From assembly GCA_000433775.1 (NCBI GenBank), contig HF998497.1, positions 61,705 to 67,030 on the forward strand: a stretch of 5,326 nucleotides of DNA, in the 5' to 3' direction. Positions 1 to 4,679 of the stretch are shown here, one piece after another. Numbering within the stretch: position 1 is the stretch's first letter; the number at the start of each line of letters is the position of its first letter. The stretch comes from Corallococcus sp. CAG:1435. Its GTDB lineage: Bacteria; Bacillota; Clostridia; Christensenellales; CAG-314. Below the pieces are notes generated by a model. It saw nothing but the letters and a program-made list of their open reading frames with translations. It did not search any database and was not told the DNA's origin. The position numbers were made by a program, and so were the translations under genes.

Positions 1-646
1 GGCTGCCGTAGTCGGCAATTACTTCGTCCAAATCCGCAGGTGTGAAGTCGGGCCAGAGTATGTCGGAAAAGTACAGTTCGGCATACGCTGCCTGAAACAG
101 CAGAAAGTTGGACAGTCTTTTTTGTCCGCCCGTTCGCACAATGACGTCGGGACAGGGAATAAATGAGTTGTACAGGTTTCGGGCAATGGACTGCTCGGTG
201 ATTTCGCCGCTTTGCGACGCTTTTTGCGCCGCTTGGACGATATCTGCCCTGCCACCGTAGTTTATGCACAAATTGACGCAGATAGCGTCAAAAGATGCGG
301 TTTTTTGCTGCATTTCCTCTATTTTTTTTGCAAGTTTAGGGGGAAGTTCCCCGATGTTGCCGGAAACCACAACACGGATTTTGTCTTTGCAGAATTTTTC
401 AAATCCGTTGAGATACTTTTCCGCAAGAGAAAACAACGCCGCAATTTCCCCCTTCGGGCGTTTCCAGTTTTCCGTGGAAAAGACGTACAGACTGAGGTAC
501 TTTACACCCCTTTCCACGGCATGATTGATGATTTTTTCGGCGGTGGCAAGCCCTTTTTTGTGTCCCTCCACACGGGGCAGTCCTTTGGCTTTTGCCCACC
601 TTCCGTTGCCGTCCATGACAATGGCGACATGAGAAGGAACGTTCAA
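1..646 (-). CDS. uppS: Undecaprenyl diphosphate synthase (cis-prenyltransferase), C-terminus cut by window edge
   Basis: Adds isopentenyl units in cis to farnesyl diphosphate to make C55 undecaprenyl diphosphate, the lipid carrier for peptidoglycan and other wall polymers; a soluble or membrane-associated cytoplasmic enzyme. The frame gives 215 residues before the edge; the family usually has about 230-260, so only the extreme C-terminus is missing. Visible family motifs: HVAIVMDGNGRWA at 6-18 with catalytic Asp12, GHKKG at 28-32, STENWKRPKGE at 57-67, NYGGRADI before mid-domain, and RTGGQKRLSNFLLFQ at 171-185 followed by AYAELYF (Glu190, the Mg-binding position) and WPDF at 198-201. The start is TTG at 646-644: an in-frame TGA lies two codons upstream and the first downstream ATG falls inside the catalytic motif, so TTG giving MNVPSHVAIVMDG is the only sensible start. 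It overlaps the stop of the preceding small gene (TTGA), and I see no clear Shine-Dalgarno sequence, which suggests translational coupling. The residue after RTGG is Gln where E. coli has Glu198. Confidence 0.96.
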   Translation of the reverse strand, partial: MNVPSHVAIVMDGNGRWAKAKGLPRVEGHKKGLATAEKIINHAVERGVKYLSLYVFSTENWKRPKGEIAALFSLAEKYLNGFEKFCKDKIRVVVSGNIGELPPKLAKKIEEMQQKTASFDAICVNLCINYGGRADIVQAAQKASQSGEITEQSIARNLYNSFIPCPDVIVRTGGQKRLSNFLLFQAAYAELYFSDILWPDFTPADLDEVIADYGS

Positions 647-840
647 ACTTCAAACAGGTAACGACACACGATAAGTTGCAGACAACCGTTGTCCTCTCTT
701 ACCGCCGTTACAATCTCCTTGTCAAATTTTTGCTGTTTTCTGTCCGTATAATAAACAAACTTGAAGTTTGTTTCGCCCCGAACCGTCAACAATTCCTTGG
801 CTTGGCAAACTTCAAGTCCGATAAGTTCATTTGTATTCAT
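643..840 (-). CDS. Small 65-residue protein of unknown function between frr and uppS
   Basis: I do not recognise this protein with confidence. It is 65 residues, with no signal peptide, membrane segment or metal-binding cluster. The N-terminal part (NELIGLEVCQAKELL, residues 4-18) looks like an amphipathic helix in the form G-x-x-x-x-x-A-x-x-L-L. The rest alternates like short beta strands: FKFVYYTD (27-34), then DKEIVTAVREDNGCLQLIVCRYLFEV (40-65). A small helix-plus-sheet fold is plausible. Evidence that it is real: the ATG lies 5 nt after the frr stop, the TGA overlaps the uppS TTG start, and it fills the interval exactly in the direction of transcription. No strong Shine-Dalgarno sequence precedes it, so translation may depend on ribosomes finishing frr. 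The layout resembles the protease-inhibitor-like I78 pattern (strand, D/R-rich turn, strand), but that is only an impression. Two cysteines (12 and 53) plus Cys59 are present without a recognisable motif. Confidence 0.75.
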   Translation of the reverse strand: MNTNELIGLEVCQAKELLTVRGETNFKFVYYTDRKQQKFDKEIVTAVREDNGCLQLIVCRYLFEV

Positions 841-845
841 TGCCG

Positions 846-1421
846 TTACACGGACATTACGTCTGTTTCTTTTTCTTTGGCAAGTTTGTCCACAAGCTCA
901 ATTTGCTTGGCAAGTTGTTTGTCAACTTCCTTTTCGCAATCGGAAATGATGTCCTCGGAAACGGTTTTTGTCGCCTTTTCCTTTTTGAGTCCGTCCATGA
1001 CGTCCCTGCGGGCGTTTCTCAACACCACTTTGGTGTCCTCTGCAAGTTTTTTCACCTGTTTTACCAGATCACGGCGACGTTCTTCGGTGAGTACCGGGAA
1101 AGTCAAACGTATTACCGTGCCGTCGTTTTGCGGAGTAACGCCGATGTTGGCGGACAATATCGCCTTTTCCACAAGTTTCAAAGCCGACTTGTCCCACAGA
1201 GAAATTACCAGACATCTCGGCTCGGGAATGGAAATGTTGCCCATCTGATTTATCGGGGTCATTGCTCCGTAGTAGTCCACCTTGATGCCTTCCACAAGTT
1301 TGGGATTGGCACGTCCCGCACGCATAAGGTTGTACTCGTTTTTGGTGTACTCTATCGCTTTTTCGCACTCCGTTTCGAAAGTAAGAAACAATTCTTCTAT
1401 TTGAGGGGTTGCGTAGTTCAT
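846..1421 (-). CDS. frr: Ribosome recycling factor
   Basis: RRF works with EF-G in the cytoplasm to split post-termination ribosomes so that subunits, mRNA and tRNA can be reused. The protein is 191 residues, close to the usual 185. Segments of the three-helix-bundle domain lie at about 1-30 and 105-191, and the small beta/alpha domain in between. Family hallmarks are the RAGRANP segment at 34-40, DYYGAMTPINQM at 49-60, VEKAILSANIGVTPQNDG at 84-101, the LTEERRRDL hinge helix at 111-119, and RNARRD at 135-140, which includes the conserved arginines that contact 23S rRNA. ATG at 1421 is supported by AGGAG six to seven nt upstream. It follows pyrH by 66 nt, a conserved neighbourhood, and precedes the small ORF by 5 nt. 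A possible promoter lies in the gap. Assignment is secure. Confidence 0.98.
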   Translation of the reverse strand: MNYATPQIEELFLTFETECEKAIEYTKNEYNLMRAGRANPKLVEGIKVDYYGAMTPINQMGNISIPEPRCLVISLWDKSALKLVEKAILSANIGVTPQNDGTVIRLTFPVLTEERRRDLVKQVKKLAEDTKVVLRNARRDVMDGLKKEKATKTVSEDIISDCEKEVDKQLAKQIELVDKLAKEKETDVMSV

Positions 1422-1426
1422 AATAT

Positions 1427-1432
1427 TCTCCT
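1427..1432 (-). promoter_or_regulatory. Ribosome binding site of frr
   Basis: The minus strand reads AGGAGA, followed by 5 nt and then the frr ATG. This is a near-consensus Shine-Dalgarno sequence at normal spacing and it fixes the frr start. Confidence 0.8.
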
Positions 1433-1455
1433 GTACGTAGTTAGTTTATGCAATA

Positions 1456-1484
1456 ATTTTACAACAAAACAGCGCAAAATTCAA
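1456..1484 (-). promoter_or_regulatory. Possible promoter upstream of frr
   Basis: In the pyrH-frr gap the minus strand has TTGAAT (1484-1479), a 17-nt spacer and TAAAAT (1461-1456). Each hexamer matches consensus at four or five of six positions. Transcription would start near 1449 and give a leader of about 28 nt. The gap is AT-rich, so a chance match is possible; frr would also be reached by transcription from pyrH, as no terminator is visible in the gap. Confidence 0.35.
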
Positions 1485-1487
1485 TAC

Positions 1488-2189
1488 CTATTTGATTATT
1501 GTTCCCAACTTTTCCCCGTTAAGCACTCTTGCAAGCCCGTTTGGCTCTTCGTTGTGGTACACCAACACGGGCAGGTTGTATTCACGGCACATTGCCATTG
1601 CGGTAACGTCCAACGCTTTGAGATTGTCGGCAATTACCTTGTCAAAGGAAATTTCGTCGTACTTTTTGGCATCGGGGTTGAGTTTGGGGTCGCTGTCGTA
1701 CACGCCGTCCACCGCTTTGGCGCAAACTACTGCTTGTGCGCCCACCTCGCAGGCACGCAATACGGCGGCAGTATCTGTGGAAAAGAAGGGTGCGCCCGTT
1801 CCTCCGCCAAACACCACCACTTTGCCTTCCTGCAAAGCCTTTACGGCGTCGCCTGCAATGTAGCAAGGAAGCGTTTTGTCCACGGTAACGGCGGAATACA
1901 CCTTGTTTGCCACGCCGCACTGAGAAAGAGCGTCCCCCAAAGCAAGGGCGTTCATCACCGTTGCAAGCATTCCTATCTGGTCTGCTACAACTCTGTTCAT
2001 ATTGTTACTTGTGCGTCCTCGCCAGAAGTTGCCTCCGCCCACAACTACCGCAACCTGCACGCCGCCGTCCGCAACAAGCGACAGTTCTTTTGCCACTTTC
2101 ACAACGGCGTCGTTGTCTATTCCGTGTCCGTCCTTGCCTGCAAGCGCCTCTCCGCTCACCTTGACAAGTATTCGGTTGTACTTCGCCAT
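1488..2189 (-). CDS. pyrH: Uridylate kinase (UMP kinase)
   Basis: Phosphorylates UMP to UDP with ATP; the bacterial enzyme is a hexamer of the amino-acid-kinase fold, usually feedback-inhibited by UTP and often activated by GTP. The chosen start gives 233 residues, near the family norm of 235-240. Visible motifs: ILVKVSGEAL at 7-16 (nucleotide-binding lysine and glycine loop), VVVGGGNFWRG at 48-58, ADQIGMLATVMNALAL at 69-84 (UMP-binding helix), GGGTGAPFFSTDTAA at 128-142, the ATP-site AVDGVYDSDP at 159-168, and a C-terminal GEKLGTII. The frame is open for 13 codons upstream to an ATG at 2228, but that start would lie inside the terminator hairpin, whereas ATG at 2189 has GAGGTG just upstream and gives the classic MAKYNRI N-terminus. 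It lies between tsf and frr, but an intrinsic terminator separates it from tsf by only a few bases, so its expression probably relies on read-through or on a promoter within tsf. Confidence 0.98.
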   Translation of the reverse strand: MAKYNRILVKVSGEALAGKDGHGIDNDAVVKVAKELSLVADGGVQVAVVVGGGNFWRGRTSNNMNRVVADQIGMLATVMNALALGDALSQCGVANKVYSAVTVDKTLPCYIAGDAVKALQEGKVVVFGGGTGAPFFSTDTAAVLRACEVGAQAVVCAKAVDGVYDSDPKLNPDAKKYDEISFDKVIADNLKALDVTAMAMCREYNLPVLVYHNEEPNGLARVLNGEKLGTIIK

Positions 2190-2193
2190 ACCA

Positions 2194-2199
2194 CACCTC
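2194..2199 (-). promoter_or_regulatory. Ribosome binding site that decides the pyrH start
   Basis: The minus strand reads GAGGTG, followed by 4 nt and then ATG at 2189. This favours the 233-residue product over the 13-codon longer frame whose ATG at 2228 has no such site and overlaps the terminator stem. Confidence 0.75.
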
Positions 2200-2213
2200 G
2201 CAAACTTAATTTG

Positions 2214-2245
2214 AAAAAAGGGGAACAATACCTCTATTGTTCCCC
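2214..2245 (-). terminator. Rho-independent terminator between tsf and pyrH
   Basis: On the minus strand, an 11-nt arm GGGGAACAATA (2245-2235), a 4-nt loop GAGG and the perfectly complementary TATTGTTCCCC (2230-2220) are followed directly by six T residues (2219-2214). The stem is fully paired with four closing G-C pairs. It begins 15 nt past the tsf stop and ends 24 nt before the pyrH ATG. It should end much of the rpsB-tsf transcript. On the plus strand the hairpin is not followed by a T-tract, so it is one-directional. Confidence 0.92.
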
Positions 2246-2260
2246 TCCCTTGTTTGAAAA

Positions 2261-3196
2261 TTATTGAACGCCTTTCAACTGTGCGGCAATTTCTTCGGCA
2301 AAATTGTCCACACGCTTTTCAATGCCTTCGCCCATTTCGTAACGGACAAACTTGTCCACCGTGATGGTTGCTCCGATGCTCTTTGCGCAATCGGCAATTA
2401 CGTTTTTGACTGCAAGAGAGGAATCACGCACGTATTCCTGTTCCAGAAGGCAAACTTCCTTGTAGTACTTGTGGATGCGTCCTTCCACCATTTTGACGAT
2501 GACAGCCTCCGGCTTGCCTTCGTTTTTGGCTTGCGCCGTCAGAATTTCCTTTTCCGAAGCAAGTTGCGAAGCGTCCACGTCGGCAATGTTGATTACCTGC
2601 GGTTTGCTTGCGGCAATCTGCATGCAGATGTTGGATGCAAGTTCCTGCAAAGCGGGAGCCGTTGCGTTTTCGCAACTGATTTGGCACAAAACGCCGATTT
2701 TTCCGCCCATGTGGATGTAACTTGCAACAATACCGTTTCCGTCCAAAACGTACTTGGTGAATCTGCGCAGAGAAATTTTTTCTCCGATACTTGCCGTTGC
2801 TTCGGCAATAAGCACGCTGATTGTCTTTGTTGTGTCAAGGTAGTAGGGTTCTGCAAGCACTTCTTCCACCGTAGTAGCGTTGGATTGAAGCAAATGGTTT
2901 GCAATGTGAGCAATCAGTTCCAAAAATTGGTCGCTTCTTGCAACAAAGTCCGTTTCGCAGTTGATTTCCACTGCAACACCGCTCTTTTTGTCGGCGGCGA
3001 CAACGCACTTTACAAGACCTTCGGCGGCAACACGACTTGCCTTCTTGGCAGCGCTTGCCATTCCCTTTTCACGCAGATACTTGATGGCCTCTTCGAAATT
3101 GCCGTCCGTCTGCACCAACGCCTTTTTGCAGTCCATCATTCCGACGCCTGTTTGCTCACGCAGTTTCATTACGTCCTGACTTGTGAAATTAGCCAT
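2261..3196 (-). CDS. tsf: Elongation factor Ts
   Basis: Guanine-nucleotide exchange factor that recharges EF-Tu from the GDP to the GTP form in the cytoplasm. With the start at 3196 the protein has 311 residues, longer than the 280-295 typical of E. coli or Bacillus. An N-terminal UBA-like domain occupies about 1-55 and carries signature [16 protein letters not shown] at 12-27. The second signature, [11 protein letters not shown] at 77-87, holds the Asp83-Phe84 pair that enters EF-Tu and disturbs Mg binding. The C-terminal dimerisation-type core runs from about 140 to 290, including [12 protein letters not shown] at 159-170. The frame is open for 15 more codons to an ATG at 3241, but those lie inside rpsB; ATG 3196 has GAGGAG 7 nt upstream and gives the standard [14 protein letters not shown]. 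It overlaps the rpsB end by 8 bp and is followed by a strong terminator. Confidence 0.98.
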   Translation of the reverse strand: MANFTSQDVMKLREQTGVGMMDCKKALVQTDGNFEEAIKYLREKGMASAAKKASRVAAEGLVKCVVAADKKSGVAVEINCETDFVARSDQFLELIAHIANHLLQSNATTVEEVLAEPYYLDTTKTISVLIAEATASIGEKISLRRFTKYVLDGNGIVASYIHMGGKIGVLCQISCENATAPALQELASNICMQIAASKPQVINIADVDASQLASEKEILTAQAKNEGKPEAVIVKMVEGRIHKYYKEVCLLEQEYVRDSSLAVKNVIADCAKSIGATITVDKFVRYEMGEGIEKRVDNFAEEIAAQLKGVQ

Positions 3197-3944
3197 TGTT
3201 CGTCTCCTCGTCAACAGTAGTATTCGTCTTTGTTTCATCATCCTCCGGTGCCGTCATTACCGTGCCTTCCTTGGCTTCGATAACCGCTCCGCTGATGATG
3301 GAAGCAATAAGTTTGATTGCGCCGATTGCGTCGTCGTTGCCGGGTATTACCACGTCTACCTGATCGGGGTCGCAGTTTGTGTCAACAATTGCAACGATGG
3401 GGATGTTCAGAGCGTGTGCTTCCGAAACTGCAATGGATTCCTTTTTGGGGTCAACAATGAAGATGCAGCCGGGCATTCCCTTCATATCCTTGATGCCGCC
3501 GAGGTTGGCTTGAAGTTTGTCTCTTTCTTCCAACATTTTGGCAACTTCTTTCTTGGGCAAAACGTCCAGTTCGCCAAGTTTTTCCATCTGGTTGATTTTG
3601 TTGAGTCTTTCGATACGGGATTTGATTGTTTTGTAGTTTGTCAGTGTGCCGCCAAGCCAACGGTTGTTGATGTAGTACATTCCGCAACGTTCCGCTTCCG
3701 TCTTGATGGCTTCCTGAGCCTGCTTTTTGGTGCCTACAAACAGCACGGGTTTGCCTTCGGCGGCAATGTCACGCACGAATTTGTACGCAACTTCCGTTTG
3801 GGGCAACGTTTGTTGAAGGTCGATGATGTGTATATCGTTACGTTCGGTGTAGATATACTTTTTCATTTTGGGGTTCCATCTTCTGGTTTGGTGACCGAAA
3901 TGCACGCCTGCTTCCAGAAGTTGTTTCATAGATACAACTGCCAT
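3189..3944 (-). CDS. rpsB: 30S ribosomal protein S2
   Basis: S2 binds the 30S subunit late in assembly, near S1 and the platform/neck region of 16S rRNA. The protein has 251 residues, compared with about 240-246 in model species. The family start [20 protein letters not shown] is at 6-25 and [17 protein letters not shown] at 27-43. Further matches are FVGTKKQAQ at 69-77, [15 protein letters not shown] at 93-107 and the late signature [18 protein letters not shown] at 193-210. From about 224 the tail is acidic and Thr/Asn/Glu-rich, as is common and variable in S2. The start at 3944 has AGGAG about 11 nt upstream, slightly far but in a purine-rich context. It is the first gene of the cluster behind a strong promoter and a foldable leader, which could allow S2 autoregulation as known for other bacterial rpsB leaders; that is an inference here. 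Confidence 0.99.
   Translation of the reverse strand: MAVVSMKQLLEAGVHFGHQTRRWNPKMKKYIYTERNDIHIIDLQQTLPQTEVAYKFVRDIAAEGKPVLFVGTKKQAQEAIKTEAERCGMYYINNRWLGGTLTNYKTIKSRIERLNKINQMEKLGELDVLPKKEVAKMLEERDKLQANLGGIKDMKGMPGCIFIVDPKKESIAVSEAHALNIPIVAIVDTNCDPDQVDVVIPGNDDAIGAIKLIASIISGAVIEAKEGTVMTAPEDDETKTNTTVDEETNNG
3204..3209 (-). promoter_or_regulatory. tsf ribosome binding site inside the rpsB coding region
   Basis: The minus strand reads GAGGAG, encoding two Glu residues of the S2 tail, 7 nt before the tsf ATG. It fixes the tsf start and shows that the S2 C-terminal codons double as a translation signal. Confidence 0.8.
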
Positions 3945-3955
3945 TTTTTCTTATT

Positions 3956-3960
3956 CTCCT
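3956..3960 (-). promoter_or_regulatory. Ribosome binding site of rpsB
   Basis: AGGAG on the minus strand lies 11 nt before the rpsB ATG in an A-rich unstructured stretch. Spacing is a little longer than ideal, but no other candidate is nearer. Confidence 0.65.
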
Positions 3961-3981
3961 TTTTTTGTTGTTTTTAACCTC

Positions 3982-4036
3982 TTTGCGCCGTCAACTCTGT
4001 CCGAAACCGTGCGGCAAACACGGCACAGCGGGCAAA
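3982..4036 (-). promoter_or_regulatory. Foldable 5' leader of rpsB, possible S2-responsive element
   Basis: Within the AT-rich flank this segment is distinctly GC-richer. On the minus strand TTTGCCCG (4036-4029) can pair with CGGCGCAAA (3990-3982) with one bulged C. Inside it CTGT (4028-4025) pairs with ACAG (4000-3997), enclosing CCGTG (4023-4019) paired with CACGG (4011-4007) plus a G-U pair around a 7-nt loop. An alternative pairing of CTGTgCCG with CGGACAG is also possible. The structure lies between promoter and start codon, where ribosomal-protein leaders act. Autogenous S2 control of rpsB is established in gammaproteobacteria; I cannot say this element is homologous. Confidence 0.45.
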
Positions 4037-4066
4037 TCTTGCACAAATGCGAATTAAACCTAATAG

Positions 4067-4095
4067 ATTATAGCACAACGTTTTTGTTTTTGCAA
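4067..4095 (-). promoter_or_regulatory. Promoter of the rpsB-tsf cluster
   Basis: The minus strand has TTGCAA (4095-4090), a 17-nt spacer and a perfect TATAAT (4072-4067). The predicted start is near 4060, giving a leader of about 115 nt. Perfect -10, ideal spacing and position ahead of the first gene make this the best promoter in the window. Confidence 0.8.
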
Positions 4096-4124
4096 CAAAT
4101 GCAAATTACTTTTTTACCACTATT

Positions 4125-4267
4125 TTCAACAAACTTTTTGCCGAAGAAACACAACCTGTTTTGCATCTAAATACAAAACAAACATCCGTACAAAACTTTG
4201 CAATGCCATTAGTTTATGCTTGGGAAAATATCTTGTTTTTTTCATAAAAACGTCAACTTGTTTGCAC
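4125..4267. repeat. Tandem ~147-bp repeat, left copy
   Basis: This copy aligns with 4268-4414 in direct orientation. Strongest matching blocks are ACTTTTTGCCGAAGAAA near the start, and from AATGCCATTAGTTTATGC (4202-4219) through AAAATATCTTG to CATAAAAACGTCAA. The section 4164-4200 is more diverged. The offset is 143 nt at the start, 146 after a 3-nt gap and 147 through the second half. It contains an inverted repeat TTTATG/CATAAA (4213-4218 and 4243-4248). Confidence 0.85.
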
Positions 4268-4414
4268 TTCAACGCAAAACTTTTTGCCGAAGAAAAGGCA
4301 ACTTGTTTTGCACTTCTACATACAAAAATACTCCAAATAAAACGTAGCAATGCCATTAGTTTATGCTTTGGAAAATATCTTGTTTTTTGCATAAAAACGT
4401 CAATTTGTTTGCAC
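4268..4414. repeat. Tandem ~147-bp repeat, right copy
   Basis: Second direct copy of the preceding unit. Here the inverted repeat is one base pair longer (TTTATGC 4360-4366 and GCATAAA 4389-4395), with AAAA and TTTT facing each other inside it. An extra small hairpin TTGCC/GGCAA lies at 4284-4301. A ~26-bp sub-repeat beginning CAAnTTGTTT(T)GCA occurs twice per unit, at 4152, 4254, 4299 and 4401. Following sequence to about 4430 resembles the middle of the unit and may be the remains of a third copy. Confidence 0.85.
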
Positions 4415-4514
4415 TTCTACACACAAAAAAACACCGCACACAATAAATTGCAACAACACATTATTGCTCGGGGAAATAAAACAAACTTTTACCGAGAATC
4501 CAAACAAACGGTAA

Positions 4515-4551
4515 GACGCAAAACCACGGCAGGAAGTTGCGTCAAACGCAA
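4515..4551 (+). other. Alternative hairpins sharing one arm
   Basis: GACGCAA (4515-4521) is fully complementary to TTGCGTC (4537-4543) across a 15-nt loop. TTGCGT (4537-4542) is also complementary to ACGCAA (4546-4551) across a 3-nt loop. Only one can form at a time. The second is followed 6 nt later by TTTTT and then a 7-T tract. Whether this is transcribed is unknown. Confidence 0.4.
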
Positions 4552-4572
4552 TGTAAGTTTTTGCCCGTTTTT

Positions 4573-4603
4573 TTGCGAAAATTCCAAAAAAACCGTCTAT
4601 ATT
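4573..4603 (+). promoter_or_regulatory. Weak promoter candidate for the lipoprotein gene
   Basis: TTGCGA (4573-4578) and TATATT (4598-4603) are separated by 19 nt, longer than ideal. Transcription would start near 4610, about 70 nt before the ATG. No better pair was seen on the plus strand close to the gene, but the AT-richness makes chance matches likely. Confidence 0.2.
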
Positions 4604-4660
4604 ACTGCAACATTAAACTTCTTTTAAGATTGGAAAACTACAATTCAAAAAAAAGTTGCA

Positions 4661-4669
4661 GGAAGGTGA
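4661..4669 (+). promoter_or_regulatory. Ribosome binding site of the lipoprotein gene
   Basis: GGAAGGTGA lies 10 nt before the ATG at 4680. The AGGTGA part matches the 16S rRNA tail complement. Spacing is somewhat long, but the following codons encode a textbook lipoprotein signal, which supports the start. Confidence 0.6.
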
Positions 4670-4679
4670 CAACTGATAT

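Larger units (their letters stand above)
4415..4679. other. AT-rich intergenic region upstream of the lipoprotein gene
   Basis: No convincing gene is seen here; a plus-strand open frame through the repeats into this region has no Shine-Dalgarno sequence and no recognisable content. It holds a possible degenerate repeat remnant (to about 4466, including CAATAA/TTATTG at 4441-4446 and 4461-4466), three mutually complementary segments at 4515-4551, T-tracts at 4558-4562 and 4568-4574, and weak promoter-like sequences before the plus-strand gene. Confidence 0.6.

Noticed and set aside
2189..2228. Longer pyrH start at 2228
   Set aside because: It would place the start inside the terminator hairpin, has no ribosome binding site, and adds residues absent from the family.
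831..2267. 478-codon plus-strand open frame across frr and pyrH
   Set aside because: It is the exact antisense of two certain genes, in the codon-aligned frame, and has no recognisable domain or ribosome binding site. Codon bias of the sense genes explains it.
2264..3220. 318-codon plus-strand open frame opposite tsf
   Set aside because: Antisense shadow of tsf, Cys/Phe/His-rich low-plausibility protein, explained by codon bias.
3183..3977. 264-codon plus-strand open frame opposite rpsB
   Set aside because: Antisense shadow of rpsB with the same explanation.
4126..4392. 88-codon minus-strand frame encoding a tandem 49-residue repeat
   Set aside because: Considered as a small basic repeat protein. 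There is no Shine-Dalgarno sequence before its ATG, the frame is simply carried by the 147-bp DNA repeat, and the sequence resembles translated AT-rich intergenic DNA. Kept as a repeat, not a gene.
4125..4430. CRISPR array
   Set aside because: The sub-repeats are imperfect, unevenly spaced, and the intervening sequence is itself repeated, so there are no unique spacers; no cas genes are present.
4220..4627. 135-codon plus-strand frame through the repeats
   Set aside because: No ribosome binding site, no recognisable domain, and its first half is the repeat read on the other strand.
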